Source: Paenibacillus sp. MAEPY2 (GTDB lineage: Bacteria; Bacillota; Bacilli; Paenibacillales; Paenibacillaceae). From it: a stretch of 64,000 bases of DNA. A program made the translations under genes and the position numbers. The notes beneath the pieces are model-generated. The model saw nothing but the letters and a program-made list of their open reading frames with translations, ran no database searches and was not told the DNA's origin. Shown in pieces: positions 19,600 through 28,885 of this stretch (the stretch's first letter is position 1; each line of letters starts with the position of its first letter). The stretch spans positions 1 to 64,000 of the forward strand of contig NZ_AWUK01000034.1 in assembly GCF_000499205.1 (NCBI RefSeq), given 5' to 3'.

Positions 19600-20472
19600 T
19601 TAGCCTTGTGCTGCGTTGGCACCTGCCACAATTTCCGTAATCTCCTGCGTAATCGCCGCTTGACGGGCACGGTTATACGTCAATGACAAGTCGTTAATGA
19701 GTTTGGATGCATTTTTGGTTGCATTACCCATCGCCGTCATTTTCGCTCCCAGCTCACTCGCCTTACCGTTCAGAAGTGCACCATAGATCAGCGTTTCCGC
19801 ATAACGAGGTAGCAAAACTTCCAGTACAGCTTCTGCTGAAGGCTCATATTCGTAGCTTGCCGTCGGTCCTTCCGCAGCAGTTACCTCAGGTGTCTCCATC
19901 GGAAGAAGGCGCTCTACCGTAGGAATCTGGGTCAACGCATTCACAAAGCGGTTATAACAAATGTACAACTCATCAAATTTAGCCAGCTCAAACCCTTGAA
20001 CAGCCTCGTGTGCAATGGATTTGATATCTGCAAATGCTGGTGAATCGGATAGATCCGTTGTAACGGATGCCATCGCAATTTCGCGCCGTCTGAAATAATC
20101 GCGTCCTTTACGCCCAATGACGAATAATTCGTAGTCATCCTGAGAATTGTGGCGCTCTTTGAGCGTCAGATTGACCTGACGCAAAACGTTGGCATTGTAT
20201 CCGCCCGCAAGGCCGCGGTCCGATGTAATGATCAGATACGCTGTCTTTTTAACCGGACGGCTCTCCAGCATCGGATGCTGAATACCTTGCGTGCTTGAAG
20301 CAATACTAGCCACAACTTCTTTCAGTTTCTCCGAATAAGGACGGGCTGCCTCAGCTTTCTCCTGCGCTTTACGCAGTTTAGCGGCAGCTACCATCTCCAT
20401 TGCTTTGGTGATCTGCTTGGTGCTTTGTACGCTTTTAATTTGCCGCTTTATTTCGCGCATGCCTTTTGCCAT
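19600..20472 (-). CDS. atpG: F1Fo ATP synthase subunit gamma
   Basis: 290 aa. Rotor shaft subunit. N-terminal helix MREIKRQIKSVQSTKQITKAM and C-terminal helix SLTYNRARQAAITQEITEIV are the conserved coiled-coil ends, with SDRGLAGGYNANV in the globular part. It is separated from atpA by an unusual 209-bp spacer containing four tandem hairpins. Confidence 0.97.
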   Translation of the reverse strand: MAKGMREIKRQIKSVQSTKQITKAMEMVAAAKLRKAQEKAEAARPYSEKLKEVVASIASSTQGIQHPMLESRPVKKTAYLIITSDRGLAGGYNANVLRQVNLTLKERHNSQDDYELFVIGRKGRDYFRRREIAMASVTTDLSDSPAFADIKSIAHEAVQGFELAKFDELYICYNRFVNALTQIPTVERLLPMETPEVTAAEGPTASYEYEPSAEAVLEVLLPRYAETLIYGALLNGKASELGAKMTAMGNATKNASKLINDLSLTYNRARQAAITQEITEIVAGANAAQG

Positions 20473-20488
20473 GATTTCACCACCTCAA

Positions 20489-20628
20489 AACTTTGACAAC
20501 GTCAAAGTTACTTCGTAAGCATTCACTAGTTTTGACGAAGTCAAAACTACATCGTAAGCACAACCCTACTTTGACAACGTCAAAGTTACTTCGTAAGCCT
20601 ATCAAAACTTGGACAGCGTCAAAGTTTT
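20489..20628. repeat. Four tandem hairpins in the atpA-atpG spacer
   Basis: Palindromes AACTTTGAC-AAC-GTCAAAGTT (20489-20509), AGTTTTGAC-GAA-GTCAAAACT (20528-20548), ACTTTGAC-AAC-GTCAAAGT (20568-20586) and the imperfect AAAACTTGGAC-AGC-GTCAAAGTTTT (20604-20628). The first three are each followed by AC(T/A)TCGTAAGC, giving a unit of about 40 bp. They lie inside the operon and will be transcribed. No long T-run follows, so they are not simple terminators. Confidence 0.9.
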
Positions 20629-20681
20629 GCATGCAGACATGCGGAATCGGTTAGACAACTCCGCAGCTGCATATCATCTAT

Positions 20682-22196
20682 TTAGACGGAGACAGCAAAG
20701 CTCTTTCTGAACTTCTCGATAGCACCCTTCAGCGCATTCTCATTGTCTGCAGTCAATTCTTTGGTATCACGGATGGATTGAAGAATCTCAGGATGGCTGC
20801 TCTCCATGAACGCGAGGAATTCGTGCTCAAAACGAGTCACATCACCTGTAGGAATTTCATCCAGGAATCCTTTAACCGCTGTGTACAAGCTGACTACCTG
20901 TTGTTCTACAGGCAGAGGCTGGTTTACACCCTGCTTCAGGATTTCCATCATACGAGCACCACGATTCAGGCGGGCCTGAGTCGCTTTGTCCAGATCGGAA
21001 CCGAACTGGGAGAACGCTTGAAGCTCACGATATTGAGCGAGGTCGAGACGCAGGGAACCTGCAACCTTTTTCATCGCTTTGATCTGAGCAGAACCACCAA
21101 CCCGGGATACGGAAATACCTACGTTGATCGCAGGACGTTGTCCAGCATTGAACAGGTCAGCTTCAAGGAAGATTTGTCCGTCCGTGATGGAGATTACGTT
21201 CGTCGGGATGTATGCAGATACGTCGGAAGCTTGTGTTTCAATAAACGGCAGTGCGGTTAAAGAACCACCACCAAGTTCATCATTCAGCTTCGCAGCACGC
21301 TCCAGCAAACGGGAGTGCAGATAGAAAACGTCACCTGGGTATGCTTCACGGCCCGGAGGACGACGAAGCAGCAAGGAGAGCTCACGGTATGCGGAAGCTT
21401 GTTTGGTCAAGTCATCATAAATGACCAGAACGTGCTCACCTTTGTACATAAAGTACTCACCCATCGAACAACCAGAATACGGTGCGATGTACAAGAGCGG
21501 TGATGGGTCGGATGCTGCCGCAGTTACAACAATCGTGTACTCCATAGCGCCTTTACGACGAAGAGTTTCCACAACTTGTGCAACTGTAGATTGTTTTTGT
21601 CCGATAGCAACATAGATACATTTCATGCCGCTGCCTTTTTGGTTCAGGATGGCATCAATCGCGATCGATGTTTTACCTGTTTGACGGTCACCGATAATCA
21701 ACTCACGTTGTCCACGACCGATTGGAACCATGGCATCAATCGCTTTGATTCCTGTTTGCATCGGCTCATGAACCGATTTACGATCCATTACGCCTGGTGC
21801 TTTACCTTCAACCGGACGGAATTCCGTTGTTGCGATTGGCCCTTTGCCATCCACTGGAATACCGAGCGGATTAACAACGCGTCCAATCAATGCTTCGCCA
21901 ACCGGCACTTGCATGATTTGACCGGTACGTTTTACTTGGTCGCCTTCACGAATATCATAGTAAGGTCCCAGGATAACGACACCGACATTGCTCTCTTCCA
22001 CGTTCATGGCGAGTCCCATAACACCGCTTGGGAATTCAACCAACTCATTGGACATAACGTTCTCAAGTCCGTATACACGAGCGATACCGTCACCGACTTC
22101 AATAACCGTCCCGACTTCGACTACATCGATATCGGTCTTGTATTGTTCGATTTGGCTCTTAATTAATGTACTGATTTCTTCTGGTTTGATACTCAA
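20682..22196 (-). CDS. atpA: F1Fo ATP synthase subunit alpha
   Basis: 504 aa, full length. Non-catalytic nucleotide-binding subunit of F1. Walker A GDRQTGKTSIAIDAI (about residue 170), the alpha-specific PAINVGISVSRVGG and the arginine-finger region are intact. The start is 16 nt after atpH. Confidence 0.98.
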   Translation of the reverse strand: MSIKPEEISTLIKSQIEQYKTDIDVVEVGTVIEVGDGIARVYGLENVMSNELVEFPSGVMGLAMNVEESNVGVVILGPYYDIREGDQVKRTGQIMQVPVGEALIGRVVNPLGIPVDGKGPIATTEFRPVEGKAPGVMDRKSVHEPMQTGIKAIDAMVPIGRGQRELIIGDRQTGKTSIAIDAILNQKGSGMKCIYVAIGQKQSTVAQVVETLRRKGAMEYTIVVTAAASDPSPLLYIAPYSGCSMGEYFMYKGEHVLVIYDDLTKQASAYRELSLLLRRPPGREAYPGDVFYLHSRLLERAAKLNDELGGGSLTALPFIETQASDVSAYIPTNVISITDGQIFLEADLFNAGQRPAINVGISVSRVGGSAQIKAMKKVAGSLRLDLAQYRELQAFSQFGSDLDKATQARLNRGARMMEILKQGVNQPLPVEQQVVSLYTAVKGFLDEIPTGDVTRFEHEFLAFMESSHPEILQSIRDTKELTADNENALKGAIEKFRKSFAVSV

Positions 22197-22212
22197 GTGT
22201 CCTCACCCCAAT

Positions 22213-22761
22213 CTACTGTACTCGTCTGTTAAAAGACTGCTCAAGACGTTCGAGCTTGCCAGCCAAGCTGCCGTCATAGATCGTATCGCCAATGGCGACC
22301 TTCAATCCGCCCAGCAGAGTCGGATCAACAATATTCTCGATACGAATCTTTTTATTCACACGGCCACCGAATTCACGGGCTACCGCTTCTTTTTCTTCAT
22401 CATTCAATGCATAAGTCGAGTAGACGCGCGCATCAGCTATGCCGAGCGACTCGCCTTGGATCTTCAGATAATCATTCAGCAAAGCTTCCAGCAATTCAAC
22501 GCGTCCGCGCTCAATCAACAGCAGAACGGTGCGAAGGACAGACTCGGATACCTTGCCATCAAGGCTTGAATGAAGCACATTCTGCTTGGCTTCGTCTGAG
22601 ATGTTGGGTGATACGATGAACTTCTCGATCTCGACATCCCCAGTCAATGCACTAACAACCGCACGCAGTTCCTGTTCAACTTCAAGTACCTGCTGTTGCT
22701 GAAGAGCAACTTCGAACAATGCTTTCGCATAACGCTTGGCAACAATCGTATCGCGGCTCAT
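22213..22761 (-). CDS. atpH: F1Fo ATP synthase subunit delta
   Basis: 182 aa. Peripheral-stalk OSCP/delta subunit linking alpha to b. N-terminal AKRYAKALFEVA and C-terminal IVDPTLLGGLKVAIGDTIYDGSLAGKLERL are signature segments. The ATG overlaps the atpF stop by 4 nt, indicating translational coupling. Confidence 0.96.
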   Translation of the reverse strand: MSRDTIVAKRYAKALFEVALQQQQVLEVEQELRAVVSALTGDVEIEKFIVSPNISDEAKQNVLHSSLDGKVSESVLRTVLLLIERGRVELLEALLNDYLKIQGESLGIADARVYSTYALNDEEKEAVAREFGGRVNKKIRIENIVDPTLLGGLKVAIGDTIYDGSLAGKLERLEQSFNRRVQ

Positions 22762-23246
22762 TGTCGGCCTCCTACCTCATTGAGGTATTGGTTCACAAGT
22801 TCCTCTTGTGCTGGACCGTTCTCAACTTCTTTTTTGATCAATTTGGAAGCGATTTGAACGGAAGCTGTACCCAGTTCGCTGCGAAGCGCTGCGACCGCTT
22901 TGTTCTTCTCACTCTCGATCTCACGTACAGCATCGTCTTTGAGACGATTAGCTTCTGCTTTCGCATCAGCCAGGATCGATTCGGCTTGTTTGCCGCCCGT
23001 TTGTTTGGACTGTTCAATAATGTCGTAAGCATCTTTGCGCGCTTGCTCCAGAGCTTGTTTTTGTTCCTCCACATAGGCAATGGCCTGTTCCCGAGTCTGA
23101 GCAGCCTCATTCATCTGCGTCATCACGAGTTCACGACGTTTTTCCATAATGGAGAACAATGGCCCGAAAGCATAACGGCTAAGCAGCCAATATAAAATTG
23201 CAAATGCAATAATCGCAAGAAGCGTATTTTCCCATACGAAACTCAA
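22758..23246 (-). CDS. atpF: F1Fo ATP synthase subunit b (TTG start)
   Basis: About 162 aa. Peripheral-stalk subunit: one N-terminal membrane helix (TLLAIIAFAILYWLLSRYAFGPL) followed by a long charged coiled coil with the conserved DAKAEANRLKDDA region. I place the start at the TTG at 23246 because AAGGAG lies 8 nt upstream and the protein then begins MSFVWEN, as in other Firmicute b subunits. The longer frame from 23285 would put the Shine-Dalgarno inside the coding region. Confidence 0.92.
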   Translation of the reverse strand: MSFVWENTLLAIIAFAILYWLLSRYAFGPLFSIMEKRRELVMTQMNEAAQTREQAIAYVEEQKQALEQARKDAYDIIEQSKQTGGKQAESILADAKAEANRLKDDAVREIESEKNKAVAALRSELGTASVQIASKLIKKEVENGPAQEELVNQYLNEVGGRQ

Positions 23247-23360
23247 TCTGTTCACTCCTTCCTGGAGGTATCCTTGAAACGTCATCCGTTAGAACGGACA
23301 TTACCTAAAAAGAAGGCGCGGATGGCTATGGCCTTCCCCGCCAAACCTGTATCGATTTAA

Positions 23361-23585
23361 TTAAGCCATACCGTAGAACATGAACGCCAATACCACACCG
23401 ATGATCGGCAATACCTCGATCAGACCTACACCGATAAACATTGTTGTTTGAAGAGTGGATTTTGCTTCCGGTTGACGGGCAATCCCTTCCACCGTTTTGC
23501 TGATTACCATACCGTTACCAATACCTGCGCCAAACGCGCCCAGTCCTGCAACAATTGCTGCTGCGATTAATGCCATTGCTCCCAT
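23361..23585 (-). CDS. atpE: F1Fo ATP synthase subunit c
   Basis: 74 aa, two membrane helices. The glycine-rich first helix (GLGAFGAGIGNG) and the ion-binding Glu in the second helix (GVGLIEVLPIIGVVL) are present. The polar residues that accompany the Glu in sodium-type c rings are not evident, so a proton-driven enzyme is likely (inference). Confidence 0.96.
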   Translation of the reverse strand: MGAMALIAAAIVAGLGAFGAGIGNGMVISKTVEGIARQPEAKSTLQTTMFIGVGLIEVLPIIGVVLAFMFYGMA

Positions 23586-23663
23586 TTGTATATCCTCCTT
23601 AAAATGTTAAATCGAATTTTTTATTGTTCAGCCTGGTGAAGAAATCTTCGTAGGGCTTGAAAC

Positions 23664-24482
23664 TTAATGTTCGTCATGCGTCTCGATGCTTTGTGAAATG
23701 TACACCATCATCAAGATTACAAAAACAAATGCCTGGATTGCGCCGATAAAGATACTAAAGCCCTGCCACACCATAAGCAACGGAATCGCTGCAATGGCAC
23801 CAAACACTTTGAATGTGGTCAGCTTCAGGATCGTTGTAATCAGTACCTCGCCCGCGAAAATATTCGCGAACAAACGCATTCCGTGTGTTAGCAGCTTGGA
23901 TGCCGTCTCAATCAGGTTGATCGGCAAGAACAAGGCGAACGGTTTAAGATAATGTTGCAGATATCCTCTTGTGTTACGGAACAATCCCAGTCCATGAGAC
24001 ACCAGGAATGCTACAAGTGCCAATCCCATCGTTACAGACAAGTCAGCTGTCGGTGATTTCCACCAGGCCAGCTCAACGTGCGGGTGTGCTTCAGGGTCCT
24101 TGGCATGCGCTTCTTCAAACGCGTCCACTGCCGTAACAATCGGTTGACCAAACACCTGCGCATGTTCTGCGCTATCCACCGCGGTTACCGCCTGAAACGG
24201 AAGGCCGAGCATGTTGCCTACAAAAATGAACATAATCATGGAAAGAGCGAGAGAGATAAAATGTTTCCCTTTCTTCATGTCCATCGTGCTGGAAATCAGA
24301 TTGCGGACGAATTCTACTGCCCACTCCATAAAATTTTGCAGCTTGCCGGGATTTTCAACGGATAATCTCCGTGTTGCCAGTACAGCAAAAATAAAAACAA
24401 GTGCACCTGTTACAACCAGCATCAACAGAACCGATAGATCCAGTCGAAATCCGCCAAGCATAATAATTGGAGCTTCATGCAT
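23664..24482 (-). CDS. atpB: F1Fo ATP synthase subunit a
   Basis: 272 aa from the ATG at 24482 (GGGGTGAG upstream). A polytopic stator subunit forming the proton half-channels. The essential Arg lies in helix IV within LASNM-type surroundings (INLIETASKLLTHGMRLFANIFAGE). A hydrophilic outward loop with several His/Glu residues (about residues 105-135, EEAHAKDPEAHPHVE) is longer than in B. subtilis. Confidence 0.95.
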   Translation of the reverse strand: MHEAPIIMLGGFRLDLSVLLMLVVTGALVFIFAVLATRRLSVENPGKLQNFMEWAVEFVRNLISSTMDMKKGKHFISLALSMIMFIFVGNMLGLPFQAVTAVDSAEHAQVFGQPIVTAVDAFEEAHAKDPEAHPHVELAWWKSPTADLSVTMGLALVAFLVSHGLGLFRNTRGYLQHYLKPFALFLPINLIETASKLLTHGMRLFANIFAGEVLITTILKLTTFKVFGAIAAIPLLMVWQGFSIFIGAIQAFVFVILMMVYISQSIETHDEH

Positions 24483-24527
24483 ATTTTTCTCACCCCTTTC
24501 TCGACTTGAAAGCTGCAGCACCTAACA

Positions 24528-24905
24528 TCATTCTGCTTTGCGGGAATAGACGATCCCTATAATCAGTAAGGAAAATTGTGCAAGGACCAGACCGCCTGCA
24601 ACCGCATATGTATTGAAGTACTGCGGAAAGCGCATCGATATGAAGATACCGAGCACTGCGAGTGCCGCTCTTGTCAAAAATCCCAGGTTCACACGCTTCA
24701 AGTTACCTTCTGCCGCATCATCCGACATTTTCCTTACTTTGTAGCCCAGGTAAAATGCATTGATCCAACTAATTCCTGTACCCAGGGCCAGTCCCAAAGC
24801 AATTGTCTCCACACGTGGCATAAAGGCCGCAGCGAGAAAACAAATCATAAGAAAGTACATGATGAAAACAGTCATCATTCTGCGGTATCTGGTTAGTTCA
24901 CTCAT
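24528..24905 (-). CDS. atpI: ATP synthase subunit I (AtpI)
   Basis: 125 aa, four predicted membrane helices. AtpI assists c-ring assembly and, in some bacteria, Mg2+ supply. The motif GTGISWINAFYLGYKVRKM is typical of Firmicute AtpI. The ATG at 24905 is preferred over the GTG one codon earlier; the gene overlaps the end of the upstream AtpZ-like gene by 8 nt. Confidence 0.85.
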   Translation of the reverse strand: MSELTRYRRMMTVFIMYFLMICFLAAAFMPRVETIALGLALGTGISWINAFYLGYKVRKMSDDAAEGNLKRVNLGFLTRAALAVLGIFISMRFPQYFNTYAVAGGLVLAQFSLLIIGIVYSRKAE

Positions 24906-25152
24906 CACTTTCCCCCATGAATTTTTTCGCGATAAAGTAGATGCTTACACCGCCCGCCGCCAAGAAAAAGAGAACGCTTACGGCGATCCATATTCCGTTA
25001 CCTCCGATGGTCTTGTCCAACCAGGAGCCAGCGTAATATCCGGCAACAGCGAGAATGGCAATCTCGATTCCAAAAGCTGTCACGAGCCCCATTGCCTTCC
25101 ACACATTATCATCATGGTTACGGGATGAATTTGGTTTGTTCGAATCGGCCAT
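24898..25152 (-). CDS. AtpZ/AtpI family membrane protein
   Basis: 84 aa. A charged N-terminus followed by two membrane helices (LVTAFGIEIAILAVAGYYAG and GIWIAVSVLFFLAAGGVSIYF), the DUF (AtpZ) hairpin with GSWLDKTIGG between them. First gene of the atp operon. AtpZ-type proteins cooperate with AtpI in c-ring assembly or Mg2+/Ca2+ transport. The start is at 25152; a GTG at 25164 has no usable ribosome binding site spacing. Confidence 0.83.
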   Translation of the reverse strand: MADSNKPNSSRNHDDNVWKAMGLVTAFGIEIAILAVAGYYAGSWLDKTIGGNGIWIAVSVLFFLAAGGVSIYFIAKKFMGESDE

Positions 25153-25181
25153 TTTCCACGCCACCCTTGCAATCCCAGTTA

Positions 25182-25211
25182 ATTTTACTGAATGATGAGA
25201 GCCTTTGTCAA
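25182..25211 (-). promoter_or_regulatory. SigA-type promoter of the atp operon
   Basis: On the minus strand, TTGACA (25206-25211), 18-bp spacer, TAAAAT (25182-25187), about 30 nt before the first start codon. The consensus -35 fits a highly expressed operon. Confidence 0.8.
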
Positions 25212-25338
25212 TTGAATGATTTTAGTGTTTTAAAGGGGAAAACGACGGGATTACAGGCCCCCAGAGCCCATAAACCCGCGTAAACCGTACAGTTTAACTG
25301 TATGCTGTACCCTTTATAAATCCGTCAGAAAAAATGAA

Positions 25339-26496
25339 TTATTTTTTGAATTTTCTGTGAAATGATTCCGGACGTTCACTATTCACACCAAAATGATGCA
25401 AAATCGCATTGACAATTCTTTCCGAAGCATGTCCATCACCATAAGGATTGGCAGCTTGACTCATGCTTGCATACAGTGTTTCGTCTGTAAGCAGAGCTCT
25501 GGTCCGCTCATATACACGTTCCTCTTCGGTACCCACCAGCTCCAGTGTTCCAGCCTCGATTCCCTCCGGACGCTCCGTTGTATCCCGCAGGACGAGAACA
25601 GGCACACCAAACGAAGGTGCTTCTTCCTGCAAACCGCCTGAATCTGTCAGAATCAAGTGCGTATGCGGGTAAAAGTTATGCAAATCCACCACGTCTAGTG
25701 GATCAATAAGTTGAATACGGGGGTGATTCCCCAAAATCGCGTGAGCCGGCTCCTTCACAGCAGGACTTGGATGCACCGGGTACACGATGGCAATATCCTC
25801 AAACTCGTCGGCAATCCGTTTGACAGCCTGGAAAATGTTACGGTGAGGCTCGCCTTGGGATTCACGGCGGTGAGCTGTCATCAACACAAGACGCTTGCCC
25901 TGTGCCCAATCGAGTACCGGATGTGTGTAATCCTGCCGTACTGTATATTGAAACACATCTGTTACCGTATTGCCTGTGACATACGTACTAGACTCCGGTT
26001 TATTTTCTTTGGCAAGGTTGGAAGACGACCAGTCCGTAGGCGCAAAATGCAAATCAGCAAGCACCCCGGTTAACTGACGGTTCATTTCTTCCGGGTATGG
26101 AGAGAGCTTGTTCCACGTCCGGAGGCCCGCTTCCACATGCCCCACCTGGATCTGTTGCAGGAACGCAGCATAGCTGGCTACAAACGTTGTCAGCGTATCC
26201 CCGTGAACCAATACGATATCCGGCTTTGCTTCACGCAAAACCGGCTCCAGACCTCCCAGCACACGAATCGTAATTTCATTCAGCGTCTGGCGGTCTTTCA
26301 TCACATCGAGATCGTAGTCCGGATGAATATCGAATACCTCAAGAACCTGATCCAGCATCTGACGATGCTGTGCAGTAACGCAAACGATCGATTCAATAGA
26401 TTCGGGATGTTTCTGCAGTTCCAAAATAAGCGGAGCCATCTTGATGGCTTCCGGGCGTACCCCGAATATCGTCATGACTTTAATTTTCTTGGACAT
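25339..26496 (-). CDS. wecB: UDP-N-acetylglucosamine 2-epimerase (non-hydrolysing)
   Basis: 385 aa. Interconverts UDP-GlcNAc and UDP-ManNAc, the donor for TagA-type enzymes (a TagA gene is at 0.2 kb). Family motifs GVRPEAIKMAPLI, VHGDTLTTFVASYAAF, HVEAGLRT, MTAHRRES and LTDSGGLQEEAP are complete. B. subtilis mnaA has the same location between atpI and upp. Confidence 0.95.
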   Translation of the reverse strand: MSKKIKVMTIFGVRPEAIKMAPLILELQKHPESIESIVCVTAQHRQMLDQVLEVFDIHPDYDLDVMKDRQTLNEITIRVLGGLEPVLREAKPDIVLVHGDTLTTFVASYAAFLQQIQVGHVEAGLRTWNKLSPYPEEMNRQLTGVLADLHFAPTDWSSSNLAKENKPESSTYVTGNTVTDVFQYTVRQDYTHPVLDWAQGKRLVLMTAHRRESQGEPHRNIFQAVKRIADEFEDIAIVYPVHPSPAVKEPAHAILGNHPRIQLIDPLDVVDLHNFYPHTHLILTDSGGLQEEAPSFGVPVLVLRDTTERPEGIEAGTLELVGTEEERVYERTRALLTDETLYASMSQAANPYGDGHASERIVNAILHHFGVNSERPESFHRKFKK

Positions 26497-26534
26497 TGAA
26501 GCAAAGCCCCTTTTCTATTCAGCATGCAATATGC

Positions 26535-27164
26535 TTATTTAGTGCCGTACAGACGGTCTCCTGCATCTCCCAGTCCGGGAACGATATAGCCGTGATCATC
26601 CAGACGATCATCCAGCGCAGCGACGTAGATGTCTACATCCGGATGAGCTTCCTGAACGGCTTTTACTCCTTCAGGAGCTGCAACCAGATTCATCATTTTG
26701 ATTTGTGTGCAGCCGCGTTTTTTGAGCACGTCAATAGCAGCAATGGCAGAACCACCCGTTGCCAGCATCGGATCGATGACAATCAGTTGACGCTCAGTTA
26801 CGTCTGTAGGCAGCTTAGTGTAATATTCTACCGGTTGCAGTGTTTCCGGGTCACGGAACAGACCAACATGTCCAACTTTTGCAGCTGGCAACAATTTTAC
26901 AACACCATCCAGCATGCCGAGTCCTGCGCGCAGAATTGGTACCAGTCCGAGCATACGTCCAGAAATAACTTTACCTTGTGTTGCAGCTACAGGAGTCTGT
27001 ACATCGATCGTCTCCAGCTCAACGTCTCTTGTAATCTCGTAAGCCATCAACGTTGCTACTTCATCCACCAATTCACGAAAATCTTTCGTATTCGTACGCA
27101 TATCGCGTATAAACGTCAGTTTGTGTTGAATCAAAGGGTGATCACATATTACTAATTTTCCCAT
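26535..27164 (-). CDS. upp: Uracil phosphoribosyltransferase
   Basis: 209 aa. Salvages uracil to UMP with PRPP. The PRPP-binding loop IDPMLATGGSAIAAIDVLKKRG and the uracil-binding C-terminus (YIVPGLGDAGDRLYGTK) are intact. It is 39 nt upstream of wecB. It lies downstream of glyA, from which it is separated by a terminator and a hairpin element. Confidence 0.97.
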   Translation of the reverse strand: MGKLVICDHPLIQHKLTFIRDMRTNTKDFRELVDEVATLMAYEITRDVELETIDVQTPVAATQGKVISGRMLGLVPILRAGLGMLDGVVKLLPAAKVGHVGLFRDPETLQPVEYYTKLPTDVTERQLIVIDPMLATGGSAIAAIDVLKKRGCTQIKMMNLVAAPEGVKAVQEAHPDVDIYVAALDDRLDDHGYIVPGLGDAGDRLYGTK

Positions 27165-27319
27165 CTAATTTGTCCCTCCGGTATGTTCTTCATGTTCAGC
27201 ATTACCAAATATGCCTAATCATCATTCATAGGCCCCGATAAATCCTGTATATTATATCATCACCCACACCGAATTACACCATCAAAGGGCACCTAATCAT
27301 TACAGAAAACCGAATCCTA

Positions 27320-27356
27320 CAAAAATAGGACCGGAAAAATGAGTCTTCCGGTCCTG
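27320..27356 (-). terminator. Terminator downstream of glyA
   Basis: Perfect 10-bp stem AGGACCGGAA/TTCCGGTCCT (27327-27336 with 27346-27355), followed on the minus strand by ATTTTTG. It lies between the dispersed repeat element and upp. Confidence 0.88.
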
Positions 27357-27395
27357 TTTGCTCGTGATGTTATGTCGTTGAGATGATCAAATGCA

Positions 27396-27553
27396 TGTAA
27401 ACACAGCGATGCTCCGCAAACAGAATGACCCTTCGATCGCTGTTATCCCCGGATTTTTTTGGACCCCCTTATTAAGGGGAAAATCCGGGGATAAAGGCGA
27501 ACGCTACGCTTCTCCGTCTTCATTCTGTCTGCTCCGTCTGAGTGGTGTTTACA
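27396..27553 (+). repeat. Dispersed hairpin element (copy 3, best preserved)
   Basis: Outer arms TGTAAACAC/GTGTTTACA, middle arms CAGAATGA/TCATTCTG and inner arms TATCCCCGGATTTT/AAAATCCGGGGATA make one large nested hairpin of about 158 bp. The right half carries AAAGGCGAACGCTACGCTTC. Copies 1 and 2 share the cores but have changed arms in a compensating way (for example GAATTTT/AAAATTC in copy 1). It sits between upp and glyA. Confidence 0.75.
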
Positions 27554-27593
27554 TTAAGAACACCTCAAATACAAGCAGCACGTGCAAGTTTTT

Positions 27594-28841
27594 TTAGTAT
27601 TTAAGGTCAGTGTAGAGTGGGAATTGGTCTGTCAGTGCAGTCACTTCCGCACGGGCTTCGTCCAATTTCGCTGCATCTTTAGGGTTTTTCAATGTTTTGG
27701 CAATAATCTTACCAATTGCCACCATCGCTTCTTCGTTCATACCACGGGAAGTCGCCGCAGGTGTACCGATCCGGATACCACTTGTTACAAACGGGCTGGT
27801 CGGATCAAACGGAATGGCATTTTTGTTCACGGTAATACCGATGGAATCAAGTACATGCTCAGCTTCCTTACCTGTGATATTCACGCTGCGTGTGTCGATC
27901 AGCATCAAGTGGTTGTCTGTACCACCGGATACGATGTTCAATCCTTCAGCAATCAACGTTTCAGCCAGCACCTGTGCATTTTTCACCACATTTTGTGCAT
28001 ATGTTTTGAACGAAGGTTGCAGTGCTTCACCGAAGGCTACCGCTTTGGAAGCAATCACGTGCATCAGAGGTCCGCCTTGGGAACCCGGGAATACCGCTTT
28101 ATCAATCGCTGCTGCCCATGCTTTGCGGCACAGAATCATACCACCACGAGGTCCACGCAGCGTTTTGTGTGTTGTTGTTGTTACGAAATGCGCATGTGGA
28201 ACCGGGCTTGGATGCAATCCGGCAGCTACCAGTCCTGCAATATGAGCCATATCCACCATAAACAAAGCCCCTACATCATTGGCGATGGAAGCAAGCTTTT
28301 CAAAATCAATGATACGCGGATATGCACTTGCACCTGCAACGATCATGCGAGGACGATGTTTGAATGCGGCTTTGCGCACTTCATCGTAATCAATCAGGAA
28401 CGTATCTTCTTGTACACCATAAGCCACGAAATTGTACAGCAAGCCGGAAGCATTAACCGGGCTACCATGTGTGAGGTGTCCGCCATGCGCAAGGTTCATG
28501 CCCAGTACAGTGTCACCTGGTTTCAAAGCCGCGAGATATACTGCCATGTTCGCTTGTGCACCGGAGTGAGGTTGAACATTGACATGTTCTGCTCCAAACA
28601 GTTCTTTGGCACGGTCACGTGCAATGTCCTCAACGATATCGACATGTTCACAACCACCGTAGTAACGTTTGCCTGGATAGCCTTCAGCGTATTTGTTCGT
28701 AAGTACAGATCCAAGTGCCTCGATAACTGCTTCGCTTACGATGTTCTCGGATGCGATCAGCTCGATGTTGTTCTGTTGACGTTTCAGTTCAAGATTCATC
28801 GCTTCCAGTACTGCCGGGTCATTCTTGCGCAATTGTTCCAT
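27594..28841 (-). CDS. glyA: Serine hydroxymethyltransferase
   Basis: 415 aa. A PLP enzyme interconverting serine and glycine with tetrahydrofolate, a main source of one-carbon units. The PLP-lysine motif VTTTTHKTLRGPRGG (Lys about residue 226), YAEGYPGKRYYGGCE and QPHSGAQANMAVY are present. It is separated by 44 nt from ywlG upstream, as in B. subtilis. Confidence 0.97.
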   Translation of the reverse strand: MEQLRKNDPAVLEAMNLELKRQQNNIELIASENIVSEAVIEALGSVLTNKYAEGYPGKRYYGGCEHVDIVEDIARDRAKELFGAEHVNVQPHSGAQANMAVYLAALKPGDTVLGMNLAHGGHLTHGSPVNASGLLYNFVAYGVQEDTFLIDYDEVRKAAFKHRPRMIVAGASAYPRIIDFEKLASIANDVGALFMVDMAHIAGLVAAGLHPSPVPHAHFVTTTTHKTLRGPRGGMILCRKAWAAAIDKAVFPGSQGGPLMHVIASKAVAFGEALQPSFKTYAQNVVKNAQVLAETLIAEGLNIVSGGTDNHLMLIDTRSVNITGKEAEHVLDSIGITVNKNAIPFDPTSPFVTSGIRIGTPAATSRGMNEEAMVAIGKIIAKTLKNPKDAAKLDEARAEVTALTDQFPLYTDLKY

Positions 28842-28885
28842 GATTAAATTCCTCCCAGTTTATAAGTGAATTGGTTGAATAAAAA

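Noticed and set aside
20489..20628. Short regularly spaced palindromes that might be CRISPR repeats or terminators
   Set aside because: Units are mostly palindrome with short linkers, not unique spacers, and there is no T-run; they lie inside the atp operon.
27582..28847. 421-codon plus-strand open frame opposite glyA
   Set aside because: Exact antisense shadow of glyA, Cys/His/Arg-rich composition, no ribosome binding site.
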